A DNA stretch of 64,000 nucleotides from Modestobacter sp. Leaf380 (lineage in GTDB: Bacteria > Actinomycetota > Actinomycetes > Mycobacteriales > Geodermatophilaceae): assembly GCF_001424485.1 (NCBI RefSeq), contig NZ_LMQC01000019.1:186001-250000 (forward strand). The letters are read 5' to 3'. The position numbers and the translations under genes are program-made. The number at the start of each line of letters is the position of its first letter. Within the stretch, counting starts at the first letter, position 1. The notes beneath the pieces are model-generated. The model was not told the DNA's origin and did not search any database. It worked only from the letters and a program-made list of their open reading frames with translations. Below are positions 24,068-32,540 of this stretch, piece by piece.

Positions 24068-24547
24068 TCAGTCGGTGAGGCGTTCGTAGGTGACGCGGAA
24101 CCCCTCGCTGGGGTCGGTCGGGGTGAGGACCAGTTCGTCGTCGATGACCTCGAACGTGCGGGTGAGGGTCTGGCCGACGAGGTCCCGGGCCGCGGCGGAC
24201 TCGACGTCGATCGCGAAGACCCCGGCGGCGTCGTCGACACTCAGGCCGCCGTAGTAGGCCTCGTAGCCGGCGACGGCGTACGGGGTGTCGGGGGCCGCGG
24301 TGTCGGGGTTGCTGGCCTGGACGGCCACCGTGTCCGCGGTGAACGCGATCTGCCCCGAGTAGGGCACCGGCTCCCCCGCGACCGTCAGGGAGGTCATCTC
24401 CCACACCCCGGTGAGCGGGGAGCTGTCGGCGGACGGCACGGCGTTCGTGGTGGCTGCGGCGCTGGAGTCCTCCACCGGTTGCGAGCAGGCGGACAGGACG
24501 ACGGTGAGGCCGAGGACGGCGGCGCCGAGGAGGGACTTCTGCTGCAC
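24068..24547 (-). CDS. Lipocalin-like/META-type lipoprotein
   Basis: 159 residues. Signal peptide MQQKSLLGAAVLGLTVVLSACS with lipobox LSAC (Cys about 21). After a Ser/Thr/Ala linker the domain opens with LTGVWEMTSLTVAGE and continues as beta strands (QIAFTADTVAVQ, GVFAIDVESAA, FEVIDDELVLTP), the layout of lipocalin-like or META beta-barrel proteins. Lipid-anchored, probably ligand-binding or stress-related; unassigned. Confidence 0.75.
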   Translation of the reverse strand: MQQKSLLGAAVLGLTVVLSACSQPVEDSSAAATTNAVPSADSSPLTGVWEMTSLTVAGEPVPYSGQIAFTADTVAVQASNPDTAAPDTPYAVAGYEAYYGGLSVDDAAGVFAIDVESAAARDLVGQTLTRTFEVIDDELVLTPTDPSEGFRVTYERLTD

Positions 24548-24676
24548 GGGGCGGACTCGCTTCCGTTCGGGGTGGTCGCTGCTACATGCCAGCCAAACCC
24601 ACCGGGGCCCGTCGCGGCAGGGCGCGTCGATGGGGGGATCGGCTCCACCCCCCTGCGCGCCTGGACCCTGGGTGAC

Positions 24677-24832
24677 TCAGTGCCGGGTGACGTCGTGCCG
24701 GATCGCGAGGATGGCCAGGTGCACCCGGTCGGGGCTCCCGGCGCGGTCCATCAGGTTGCCGACGTGGGTCATCACGGTGGTGACCCCGATGTGCAGGCGG
24801 GTGGCGCGTCCCCGACCGCGGGGCGCACCCCG
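24677..24832 (-). pseudogene. LuxR-type HTH C-terminal fragment
   Basis: About 50 codons ending at TGA 24679-24677. They encode RATRLHIGVTTVMTHVGNLM and DRVHLAILAIRHD, the recognition helix and dimer helix of NarL/LuxR response regulators. The N-terminal receiver domain and the first HTH helix are absent and no start is near. Remnant of a response-regulator gene. Confidence 0.6.
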
Positions 24833-24854
24833 TGAGGGGACACCGGCGGACCGG

Positions 24855-25748
24855 TCAGGCCCGCTCGTCCTGGGAGGTGACGGGTCCGCTGACCCGTCCG
24901 GGCTCGGTGACCGCCCAGCTGGCCAGCATCGCCAGGGTGTCGGCGGCCGCGGACCCCGGCTCCCCGGTGTAGGCGGTGAGGTTCAGGCCCCACAGCTCGT
25001 CGGTGGGCAGGTCGAAGGCCTCGAAGGCCAGGTCCATCGTCCCGACCACCGGGTGCACGAAGGTCTTGGTCCCGGTGTGGTGCAGCCGCACGTCGTGACC
25101 GGCCCAGCGGCTGCGGAACTCCTCGCTGCGGGTCGCCAGCTCACCGACCAGGTCGGTGATCGCCTTGTTGCCCGGGTCCCGGCCGGCCGCGGTGCGCATG
25201 ATGGCCACCGTCGTGCTCGCCGCCGCCGGCCAGTCGGCGTGGAAGTCCTGCGCCCGGGGGTCCAGGAACTGGAACCGGGCGATGTTCACCGGTCCTCCCT
25301 GGGCGAACGCGTAGACCGGTGAGTACATCGCCCGGCCCAGCGGGTTGGCCGCCACGATGTCCATGCTGCCGGTGCGCACGATGGCGGCCGCCTTCGTCAT
25401 CGAGTCCAGCATCCACTGCACACTCGGGCGGATCTGGGTGCTGGCCCGGCGGCGCGGAGCCCGGGTCGGGCGGGCAGCGCGAGCCAGGTCGTCCAGATGG
25501 GACCGCTCGGCCTCGTCCAGTCGCAGCGCCCGGGCCACCGCGGCCAGCACGTCCTCGGAGACCTCGGCGATGTGCCCGCGCTCCAGCCGCACGTACCAGT
25601 CGGTGCTGACCCCCGCGAGGACCGCGACCTCCTCCCGGCGCAGACCTGGCACGCGGCGACGCCCGGAGGTCGGCAACCCGACCTGCTCGGGTGTCAGCCG
25701 CCCGCGGCGGGTGGCCAGGAAGTCACTGATCTCGGCCCGGTTGTCCAT
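24855..25748 (-). CDS. XRE-family regulator with MmyB-like ligand-binding domain
   Basis: 297 residues from ATG 25748 (GTG 25754 is possible). N-terminal HTH_31: EISDFLATRRGRLTPEQVGL, RRVPGLRREEVAVLAGVSTDWYVRLERG. The remainder is the MmyB domain, which binds fatty acids or similar ligands (VAANPLGRAMYSP, ARFQFLDPRAQDFHADW, LWGLNLTAYTGEPGSAAADTL). Such regulators usually sit beside the SDR, cupin or cyclophilin-like genes they control. Here it diverges from the lipoprotein-SDR pair at 25889-27351. Confidence 0.92.
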   Translation of the reverse strand: MDNRAEISDFLATRRGRLTPEQVGLPTSGRRRVPGLRREEVAVLAGVSTDWYVRLERGHIAEVSEDVLAAVARALRLDEAERSHLDDLARAARPTRAPRRRASTQIRPSVQWMLDSMTKAAAIVRTGSMDIVAANPLGRAMYSPVYAFAQGGPVNIARFQFLDPRAQDFHADWPAAASTTVAIMRTAAGRDPGNKAITDLVGELATRSEEFRSRWAGHDVRLHHTGTKTFVHPVVGTMDLAFEAFDLPTDELWGLNLTAYTGEPGSAAADTLAMLASWAVTEPGRVSGPVTSQDERA

Positions 25749-25888
25749 GTCCACGACCGTAGGACGCCCCCTGCTCCGCGTGGAGTCTCGACGGGGGGAG
25801 AGCTCCTCCCCCTGTGGACCGCCCCTCCCTCACGCCCCGCCGACCAGCTTGGCTGGGCGGCGACCCGCCCGAGACGAGAGGCCGACTC

Positions 25889-26440
25889 GTGGACCAGTGC
25901 CCGCGCCCCCATCCGGCAACGGCCGTCGTCCTGGCCGCAGCCGCACTCCTGTCCGGCTGCTCCGCCGACCCGAGCACCCCGGCAACCGCGACGGCAGCAC
26001 CGACCGCGTCGCCGTCCGGCATTCCGACCGTCGAGGTCAGCGACCCGGCTGCTGACCCCTCGCCCGCCCCCATCCAGGAAGGCAGCACCGTGCAGATCCG
26101 ACTCACCACCAGCGACGTCGTCCTGACCGCCACCCTGGCTGACAACCCCACCGCGGAGGCCTTCGCGGCCCAGCTCCCCATGACGGTGCCGATCAGCGAC
26201 CACGCCGACACCGAGAAGGTCTTCCACCCACCGTCTGGACTGACCACCCAGGGCGCCTCCGATGGCTACGACCCCTCGGCCGGCGACATCGCCTACTACG
26301 CCCCCTGGGGCAACGTCGCCGTCTACTACCGCGACTTCTCCTGGTCGGCCGGTCTCGTGCCTGTGGCCCGCCTCGACGGTGACCCCACGGTGCTGGCCGC
26401 ACTCCCCGATGACACCCAGATGCGCATCGACCTGCTCTGA
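25889..26440 (+). CDS. Cyclophilin-like domain lipoprotein
   Basis: 183 residues from GTG 25889. Signal peptide with lipobox LSGC (Cys about 20) and a Thr/Ala/Pro linker. The C-terminal 115 residues match cyclophilin-like_2 (DUF3830/DUF369 type): VQIRLTTSDVVLTATLADNP, TAEAFAAQLPMTVPI, TEKVFHPP, SAGDIAYYAPWGNVAVYYRDF, PVARLDG. The fold resembles peptidyl-prolyl isomerases but catalytic residues are not conserved in this group. Most relatives are cytosolic; a lipid-anchored version is less usual. Confidence 0.85.
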   Translation: MDQCPRPHPATAVVLAAAALLSGCSADPSTPATATAAPTASPSGIPTVEVSDPAADPSPAPIQEGSTVQIRLTTSDVVLTATLADNPTAEAFAAQLPMTVPISDHADTEKVFHPPSGLTTQGASDGYDPSAGDIAYYAPWGNVAVYYRDFSWSAGLVPVARLDGDPTVLAALPDDTQMRIDLL

Positions 26441-26577
26441 GCGCGGCGCCCAGAGGGGTGGAGCCCCTCCCCCCATGAGCTCGCCTCCCCCAGGCAGGCG
26501 TGGCTCGTCGGGTCCGGGACACCTCAGACCCCAGCAACGGCTGCACCCAGCCGCCCCCCACCCAGGAAGAGGACACC

Positions 26578-27351
26578 GTGTCCGAGTCAGCAGCGCAGCG
26601 TTTCACCGACAAGGTCGCTTTCGTCACCGGCGCGGGCACCGGCATCGGTCGGGCCACGGCCCTGGCCTTCGCCGCCGAGGGAGCCCGGGTCGCGGTCGCA
26701 GGACCGGCCGACAGCGGCATCACCGAGACCGCCGACCTGATCACCGCGGGCGGTGGGCAAGCCCTGGCCCTGACCCTCGACGTGACGGTCGAGGCCGACG
26801 TGCAGGCCGCCCTGCAGCAGACGGTGCAGACCTTCGGCCGCCTCGACCTCGCCTTCAACAACGCCGGCGTCGAGCAGTCCCGGACCCCGCTCGCCGAACT
26901 GCCCACGACGGACTGGACGCGACTCATCGCCGTCGACCTCACCGGGGTCTACCACTGCATGAAGCACCAGATCCCGCTCCTGAAGGCCGCAGGCGGCGGG
27001 TCGATCGTGAACACCTCCTCCGGCGCCGGCGTCATCGGCATCCCCGGCCAGGCCGCCTACGCCGCCGCCAAGTGGGGCGTGATCGGGATGAGCAAGTCCG
27101 TGGCCCTGGAGGTCGTCACCGACGGGATCCGGGTCAACGTGGTCGCCCCCGGGATGATCGACACCCCGATGATGGGTCGGGTGTCCGGTGGCACCGACGA
27201 GGGCTACGCCCACATCGTCAGCCAGGAGCCGATCGGCCGGATGGGCCGCCCCGAGGAGATCGCCTCGGCCGTGCTGTGGCTGTCCTCCGACCTCGGCGCC
27301 TTCACCGTCGGCCACACCCTCGTCGTCGACGGCGGCCAGACCGTCGGCTAA
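26578..27351 (+). CDS. Short-chain dehydrogenase/reductase (SDR)
   Basis: 257 residues from GTG 26578 with GGAAGAGG upstream. Classical SDR: TGAGTGIGRATALAFA for NAD(P) binding, NNAG (about residue 97), catalytic Ser in NTSSGAG, YAAAKWGVIG (Tyr and Lys), and PGMIDTPMM. The final DGGQTVG is typical. The substrate is not predictable. Lies 137 bp after the cyclophilin-like gene and is probably regulated with it by the divergent MmyB-type regulator. Confidence 0.92.
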   Translation: MSESAAQRFTDKVAFVTGAGTGIGRATALAFAAEGARVAVAGPADSGITETADLITAGGGQALALTLDVTVEADVQAALQQTVQTFGRLDLAFNNAGVEQSRTPLAELPTTDWTRLIAVDLTGVYHCMKHQIPLLKAAGGGSIVNTSSGAGVIGIPGQAAYAAAKWGVIGMSKSVALEVVTDGIRVNVVAPGMIDTPMMGRVSGGTDEGYAHIVSQEPIGRMGRPEEIASAVLWLSSDLGAFTVGHTLVVDGGQTVG

Positions 27352-27769
27352 GCCTCCGGCCCGAGCCGGATCTGTGGCCGAGTGACGGAGCCACCACCCA
27401 GGGCCAGCCGGGCCGGCGCCAACCGATCTGCCGCGGTGCTGCCGGCGGGCGACGCCGGTTTCGGGACGAGTCGTGGGACGAGATCTGCAGGACCGGACAT
27501 CGGGGTCGGTGGTCCAACAGGTCTCCGCGGCCGTGGCGCAGGAAGGCCCCCGACCTGCAGCAACGTCGTCAGGTGGGGGCGCGCCTCCCGAGCGCGCCAT
27601 GGCATGCCGGCCACAGACCGATGGCGGGGTCGGACGCTCCCACCGCACACGACTGACGGCTGGGCCACGCCCACGGCCACCACCCCCCAGGAGCAGCCGG
27701 CGCGACGCACTGACACGGTGGCTGCACGGGTACGACCGCCACCGACCCCGGACGCCTGCGGGAACGAGG
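27352..27769. other. Intergenic region, no supported gene
   Basis: 418 bp between convergent genes; open frames on both strands lack start signals or domains. Nothing recognised. Confidence 0.5.
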
Positions 27770-27967
27770 TCACTCCACGACGAGGTCCAGGGCGGTGACG
27801 CTCCCCGCACGCAGGGTGGCCGTGGTCGATCCGCTGCCGCTGTCGCACGTGGCCGTCACCTCGTAGGTGCCGGGCGGGAGGGGGTAGGAGAACCGACCTC
27901 GACCGTCGGTGACCGCAGCGAACTCGGGGACCGGGCCCTCGACGTCGGTGCCGGCGACCACGTTCAC
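27770..27967 (-). CDS. Carboxypeptidase-regulatory-like domain peptide
   Basis: 65 residues starting at GTG 27967, whose bases overlap the stop of the upstream membrane protein (GTGA). AAVTDGRGRFSYPLPPGTYEVTATC and a closing strand match the CarboxypepD_reg/SdrD B-like fold, normally an extracellular module. No signal peptide is present. Either a translationally coupled small protein or the detached C-terminal domain of the preceding gene after a frameshift. Confidence 0.5.
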   Translation of the reverse strand: MNVVAGTDVEGPVPEFAAVTDGRGRFSYPLPPGTYEVTATCDSGSGSTTATLRAGSVTALDLVVE

Positions 27968-28488
27968 GCGTCGGGCGACGTACCCGCGACGGCCCCGGCG
28001 GCCGCCGTCGACGAGGCGTGTTCCCTGCTCGCAGCGCGGCTGGTCCTGATCACGACGACGGCGATGCCCAGCGAGACGGGCACCGTCATGAGGCCCTGCA
28101 CGGCGACTCCCCACAGCGCTGACCGCTGCTCGGCGACGGTCCAGGGGAACCGCAGGGCGACGAGGGGTGCCAACGCACACGCCACCACGCCCCCGTACAC
28201 CAGCGGCCCCCGCCCCGGGAACCGACCCCGGCTCCTCAGGGCGTGCATAACGACACCGGCGAGGACGGCGTTCCCCTGGGCGGCCACGCCGGGCATGAGG
28301 GCGACGCCGGACTGCCCGCGGGCCCGGCGGACGAGGGGCACGGCCAGCTCCGCAGGGGCCGCCAGCAGCCGGGCCACCTGGACGACGGCGAGCTGCACCC
28401 CCACCCGCTCCGTGACGGCGGCCTTCGCGGCATCCCGCTCGGCCTCGCGGCCACCGGACGGGGAGGCGGGTCCACCGGGTGCATCCAC
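27964..28488 (-). CDS. Hypothetical multi-pass membrane protein
   Basis: 174 residues, GTG start. A charged N-terminus (GGREAERDAAKAAVTERVG) is followed by about four hydrophobic segments: LAVVQVARLLAAPAELAVPL, VALMPGVAAQGNAVLAGVVM, LVYGGVVACALAPLVALRF and WGVAVQGLMTVPVSLGIAVVVI. The C-terminus is polar. No family recognised. Coupled to the downstream regulatory-like domain gene. Confidence 0.6.
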   Translation of the reverse strand: MDAPGGPASPSGGREAERDAAKAAVTERVGVQLAVVQVARLLAAPAELAVPLVRRARGQSGVALMPGVAAQGNAVLAGVVMHALRSRGRFPGRGPLVYGGVVACALAPLVALRFPWTVAEQRSALWGVAVQGLMTVPVSLGIAVVVIRTSRAASREHASSTAAAGAVAGTSPDA

Positions 28489-28627
28489 CGCCCCAGCCTG
28501 GCATCCCCGCGGGCGCTCGAGCCACGCGCGCCGGTCCCGTGACCGAGCTGGCAGGACGGCAACGGCGACGCGCCGGCGCGCGGGGTGTCGGCGTTGCCGA
28601 TGTGCGATCTCGGCCGGCGGGAGGGGC

Positions 28628-30526
28628 TCAGCCCAGCAGCCGCGTCAGCGCCGGCCCGATGTCCAGCAGCGTCCGCACCATCTCGGCCCGTCCGGCGCCG
28701 CGCGCGGCGAGCGCCCGGGCCGCGGTCTCGGCCTCATCGGTGGGCAGCGGGCACAGCACGTGCAGCCGGTCGATGCCGCCCAGTGCGGTCTCCGGCGGGG
28801 CGCCGGTGGTGTGCAGGCAGTCCGACAGCAGGACGACGACGCGCTCGTCGGCGACCGCGGGCAGCAGCTCGGTGCGGGCGGCCTTGAGGGCCCCGGCGAG
28901 GTCGGTCATGCCGTGCCCGCGCAGGCTGACCAGCTGCCCGACGAGGTCCTCGGCCGAGCGGCGCTGGCCCAGCCGCTGCAGCTGGGTGACGTCGGAGGCG
29001 AAGGTGATGACGCTGGTCTCCAGCTTCTCGTCCGAGGCCAGCACCACCCCGGCCGCGGCGACGGCGGCGATGGCGACGCCCAGGCCGTTCATCGACCCGG
29101 AGCTGTCCACGACCAGGCAGACCGCGCGCCGGTGGCCGGTCCAGGTCCGGGTGACCAGGTCCTCGGTCGCCGGGGGCCACTGACCGGTCCAGCGGTCCAG
29201 CGTGCGGTCCAGGTCCAGGTCGCCGTCCGAGCGGCGGTTGTGCGCCAGCCGGCGGGTGCCGCGCGAGCGCGTCGTCCCGACCCGGCCGACCTGGATGAAG
29301 ACCCGGCAGGCCAGCCGCTTGGCCGCCGCCCGCAGCTCGCGGTCGGTGGCCAGCGCCATGTCGGCGAGCATCGCGGCCGCGGCGTCGGGGTCCTCGGCCA
29401 TCAGCTGGGCGAAGGCCTCCTCGTCGAGCTCGCCCACCTCGGGGCTGACGTCGTCGAAGGACTCGTGCTTGGCCTGCATCTCCCGCCGGCCGTTCTGCCG
29501 GCGGGACTGGGAGCCGCCCTTGCGGTCGCGCCGCAGGGAGCTGGCCGACTCCGGGCCCGCAGGCTGCTCAGCCTGCGGGCCACCCCCTTTTGGGTCTGCC
29601 CCACCCTGCTCGTCCTGGTCGGGGGAGTCCGGGTCCGAGGACTCGTCCGGTGGTGGCGCGTCCTCGGGCCAGACGTCGTCCAGGATGTCGTCGATCACCG
29701 ACTCCGGTGTCCGCTCGACGCCGTCGACGACCTTGATCCGGCCCGACAGGGCGGCGTGCGCGGCGTCCCGGGCGGTCTCGCGGGCGCCCTCGGCGCTCAG
29801 GCCGTAGCCGCCGCGGACCCGCAGCAGGCCGCCCAGCAGCAGCACCAGGTCGATCGCCCCGCGCACCGAGGAGCCCATCCGCAGGTCGCGGTGGTCCCGG
29901 GTGGCCCGCACCATCCGCACGCTGAGGCCGATCGGCGAGGGGTCGGCGCCGGTCACCTGGGCGACGATCGCCCGTTCGGCCGCGGCGTCCTGGTAGCCCA
30001 GCACGACCCGGCACATCCGGTCGGCGATGGCCTGCCCGACCCGGGCGGTGCCGATCGCGTCGAAGGGGTTCATCGCGGCGATCAGCCGGAACCCGGCGGC
30101 TGCGCGCACCCGGCCCAGCCGCGGGACCGCGATCTCGCCCTCGGTGAGGACGGTGATCAGGACGTTGAGGGTCTCCTCCGGGATCCGGTTGAGCTCCTCC
30201 AGGTAGAGCAGGCCCGAGCCGCGCATCGCCGTCAGCAGCGGACCGTCGGTGAAGCTGGAGGGCACGTAGCCGTCGGTCATCACCGCGGCCGGGTCGTACT
30301 GGCCGACCAGCCGGGCCGGGGTCAGCTCGGCGTTGCCCTCGACGAAGACCACCTCGGTGCCGACGTCGGCGGCGATGGAGCGCAGCAGGGTGGACTTCCC
30401 AGTGCCGGGCGGGCCCTCCAGCACGACGTGCCGGTTGGTCTGCAGGGCGACGGTCAGGACCTCCCGTTCCTTGCGGAGCCCGATGACGGCGCTCACGGGG
30501 GCGGGGGGTGTGTCGAGGTCGGTCAC
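28628..30526 (-). CDS. Fused MoxR-type AAA+ ATPase and VWA domain protein
   Basis: 632 residues, GTG start with TGGAG upstream. The N-terminal AAA+ domain has Walker A GPPGTGKS (about 38-45), Walker B LLYLEELNRIPEE and sensor MNPFDAIGTARV. A disordered acidic linker (about 295-370, rich in Asp/Pro/Gly/Arg) joins a VWA domain with intact MIDAS: VVDSSGSMNG (D-x-S-x-S) and HGMTDLAGAL. Such AAA+/VWA pairs (MoxR, NorQ/NorD, CbbQ/CbbO) remodel or metallate enzymes. It sits directly downstream of the nicotinoprotein alcohol dehydrogenase, 79 bp away with a hairpin between. Confidence 0.9.
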   Translation of the reverse strand: MTDLDTPPAPVSAVIGLRKEREVLTVALQTNRHVVLEGPPGTGKSTLLRSIAADVGTEVVFVEGNAELTPARLVGQYDPAAVMTDGYVPSSFTDGPLLTAMRGSGLLYLEELNRIPEETLNVLITVLTEGEIAVPRLGRVRAAAGFRLIAAMNPFDAIGTARVGQAIADRMCRVVLGYQDAAAERAIVAQVTGADPSPIGLSVRMVRATRDHRDLRMGSSVRGAIDLVLLLGGLLRVRGGYGLSAEGARETARDAAHAALSGRIKVVDGVERTPESVIDDILDDVWPEDAPPPDESSDPDSPDQDEQGGADPKGGGPQAEQPAGPESASSLRRDRKGGSQSRRQNGRREMQAKHESFDDVSPEVGELDEEAFAQLMAEDPDAAAAMLADMALATDRELRAAAKRLACRVFIQVGRVGTTRSRGTRRLAHNRRSDGDLDLDRTLDRWTGQWPPATEDLVTRTWTGHRRAVCLVVDSSGSMNGLGVAIAAVAAAGVVLASDEKLETSVITFASDVTQLQRLGQRRSAEDLVGQLVSLRGHGMTDLAGALKAARTELLPAVADERVVVLLSDCLHTTGAPPETALGGIDRLHVLCPLPTDEAETAARALAARGAGRAEMVRTLLDIGPALTRLLG

Positions 30527-30560
30527 GTCGCTCCAGGTCAGAGGGGGCCGGACGGCGACC

Positions 30561-30590
30561 GTGGCCGCACCCCCGCAGGGGTACGGCCAC
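30561..30590 (-). terminator. Hairpin between AAA/VWA gene and alcohol dehydrogenase
   Basis: 12 paired bases with one internal mismatch (GTGGCCG/CGGCCAC plus ACCCC/GGGGT) and a 4-base loop, 15 bases beyond the alcohol dehydrogenase stop. It likely ends that transcript or attenuates read-through. Confidence 0.6.
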
Positions 30591-30605
30591 GGCTGGTGCT
30601 GGGTC

Positions 30606-31745
30606 TCAGGCGCTGGCGCCCTCGAGCGGTGCCGTGTCGAACCGGATCACACCACGGATGTTCTTGCCGTTCACCAGGTCGTCGTAGCCCTGGTTGACCT
30701 CGTCGAGCGTGTAGTAGGTGGTGATCAGCTCGTCGAGCTTGAGGTCGCCGGACTGGTAGAGCTCGACCATCTTCGGGATGTCGTGGAAGGGGTCACCGGA
30801 GCCGAACAGGCTGCCCTTGACGGTCTTCTCGAACAGGGTGAGGGCCGCGCTGTTGAGCTCGATGTTGTTCTTGGTCGGGTCGGCCAGCCCGGTGATGACG
30901 ACGGTGCCGCCCTTGCGGATGGTGTTCACCGCGTTGCTCACCACGGCGGAGTCGACGACGCCGACGGTGATGATCGCCTTGTCCGCGCCGAGGCCGTTGG
31001 TGAGCTGCTGGATGAGCTCGTGGGCCTCCTCGGCGGTCTCGCAGGTGTGCGTGGCGCCCATCTGCTCGGCGGCCTCCCGCTTGTTGGCCAGCGGGTCGAT
31101 GGCCACCACGTTGCGGGCCCCGGCCAGGGACGCGCCCTGCACCGAGTTGATGCCGATGCCGCCGATGCCGTAGATCGCGATGGTGTCGCCGGCCTCGGTG
31201 GCGGCGGCGTGCACGGCCGACCCCCAGCCGGTGGGGACGCCGCAGCCGATGAGCACGACCTTCTCCAGGGGCAGGTCCTTGTCCACCTTGACCGCGGAGT
31301 TCTCGCTGATGACGGCCCGCTCGGAGAACGTGCCGAGCATGCACATGCCGCCGAAGTCCTCACCGCCCTCGCCGTGGAAGCGGTAGGTGCCGTCGGTGAG
31401 GCAGCCGTCGAGGATCGTCGCGCCCATGTCGCAGAGGTTCGACTTGCCGGTGGAGCACCAGCGGCAGTGCCCGCAGACCGGCAGGAACGAGCAGATGACG
31501 TGGTCGCCGACGGCGAGCCGGCTGACGCCGGGGCCCACCGCCTCGATGACGCCGGCACCCTCGTGGCCGCCGACGATGGGGAAGCGCGGCACGATGTCGC
31601 CGTGCCGCAGGTGCTCGTCGGAGTGGCACAGACCTGCGGCGACGAAGCGGATGAGCACCTCGTTGGCCTTGGGCTCGTCCAGTTCCAGTTCGACGATCTC
31701 GAACGGGGTCCCGGTCTGCTTCAGCACGGCTGCTCTGGTCTTCAT
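30606..31745 (-). CDS. NDMA-dependent nicotinoprotein alcohol dehydrogenase
   Basis: 379 residues, ATG 31745 after GGAGG. Class III-like zinc ADH: catalytic zinc Cys in AAGLCHSDEHL and GGHEGAGVIEAVG, structural zinc CGHCRWCSTGKSNLC, Rossmann GIGGIGINSVQGASLAG with VVAIDPLANKRE. The family (TIGR03989-type) holds NAD(H) tightly and in vivo passes electrons to mycofactocin. Start LKQTGTPFEIVELELDEPK and the HGEGGEDFGGMCMLGTFSE segment are characteristic. It likely oxidises alcohols. An mftD homologue lies about 6.3 kb away; no other mycofactocin gene is in the window. Confidence 0.92.
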   Translation of the reverse strand: MKTRAAVLKQTGTPFEIVELELDEPKANEVLIRFVAAGLCHSDEHLRHGDIVPRFPIVGGHEGAGVIEAVGPGVSRLAVGDHVICSFLPVCGHCRWCSTGKSNLCDMGATILDGCLTDGTYRFHGEGGEDFGGMCMLGTFSERAVISENSAVKVDKDLPLEKVVLIGCGVPTGWGSAVHAAATEAGDTIAIYGIGGIGINSVQGASLAGARNVVAIDPLANKREAAEQMGATHTCETAEEAHELIQQLTNGLGADKAIITVGVVDSAVVSNAVNTIRKGGTVVITGLADPTKNNIELNSAALTLFEKTVKGSLFGSGDPFHDIPKMVELYQSGDLKLDELITTYYTLDEVNQGYDDLVNGKNIRGVIRFDTAPLEGASA

Positions 31746-31916
31746 CGACCCTCCAGGTGTGCGCAGCCCCCGGAGGACTGCTACGGCGGAACGCCCCACC
31801 GTCACCCGACTGTCGCAGATGCTGGGCCGCGATGGCCGGGAGCGGGGCGCCCAGCCATCGTGTCCCGCGCATGTGAGCCCGGCCACCCCCGGTCGGGGGT
31901 GCCCGCGCAGCCCGGC

Positions 31917-32459
31917 TCAGACGCGGGCGAGCCGGGGGCCCAGCAGGGCCGGCAGCAGCACCTCGTCGGCGAGGTGCTCGGTGCAGGCGGCCGGCAGCGG
32001 GCCGGTCGCCAGCCGGTGGGCCAGCAGGGCGCGCAGCGCCCGCGAGGCCGGCGCGGTCAACCGGACGGGCTCGTCGCGGGCCAGGGCGCGGGCGGCCAGC
32101 TCGCCGAGGAGCGCCTGCAGGGCGCGGTCGAGGGCGGCGGTGAGCTCGGGAGAGCAGTGGCGGTCCCCCAGCAGCGCGGCGACCGCCTCCTCGGTGGCGC
32201 TCAACGGCCGGCCCAGGCCCTCGGCGACGGCGACGAGGTCCGCCCGGAGGGAGCCCCGGTCGGCGGGGGCGGGCAGCAGGTGCGCGGTCGCGACGACCTC
32301 CACCGCGAGCGCGCTGCGAGCCGGCCACCGGCCCAGGACCACGTCGGGGGTCACCCCGGCGCGGCTGGCGAGGAGCCCGGGGGTCACGACGGACCAGCCC
32401 TCCTCGGCCGCCAGCCGCACGGCGGCGGCACGGAGGGGGTCGGGCGCACGGGAGGTCAT
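31917..32459 (-). CDS. TetR family transcriptional regulator
   Basis: 180 residues, ATG 32459 preceded by GGAGA. The N-terminal HTH (AAAVRLAAEEGWSVVTPGLLASRAGVTPDVVLGRWPARSALAVEV) is a degenerate TetR_N; the rest is helical and Leu/Ala-rich. 171 bp upstream of, and co-oriented with, the nicotinoprotein ADH, which it may regulate. It does not resemble MftR. A small GC hairpin (about 31880) follows. Confidence 0.75.
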   Translation of the reverse strand: MTSRAPDPLRAAAVRLAAEEGWSVVTPGLLASRAGVTPDVVLGRWPARSALAVEVVATAHLLPAPADRGSLRADLVAVAEGLGRPLSATEEAVAALLGDRHCSPELTAALDRALQALLGELAARALARDEPVRLTAPASRALRALLAHRLATGPLPAACTEHLADEVLLPALLGPRLARV

Positions 32460-32540
32460 GAGCGGGTCTCCGTTCCCGGGCTCGCTACTCGGCCCGTGTG
32501 GTGCCGGAACGTACCGGATCCGCAACTCACCGTCCGGACC

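Noticed and set aside
27473-30697. Very long open frame antisense to the AAA/VWA and alcohol dehydrogenase genes
   Set aside because: Low-complexity text without domains; shadow frame of high-G+C coding DNA on the other strand, where clear Walker and MIDAS motifs lie.
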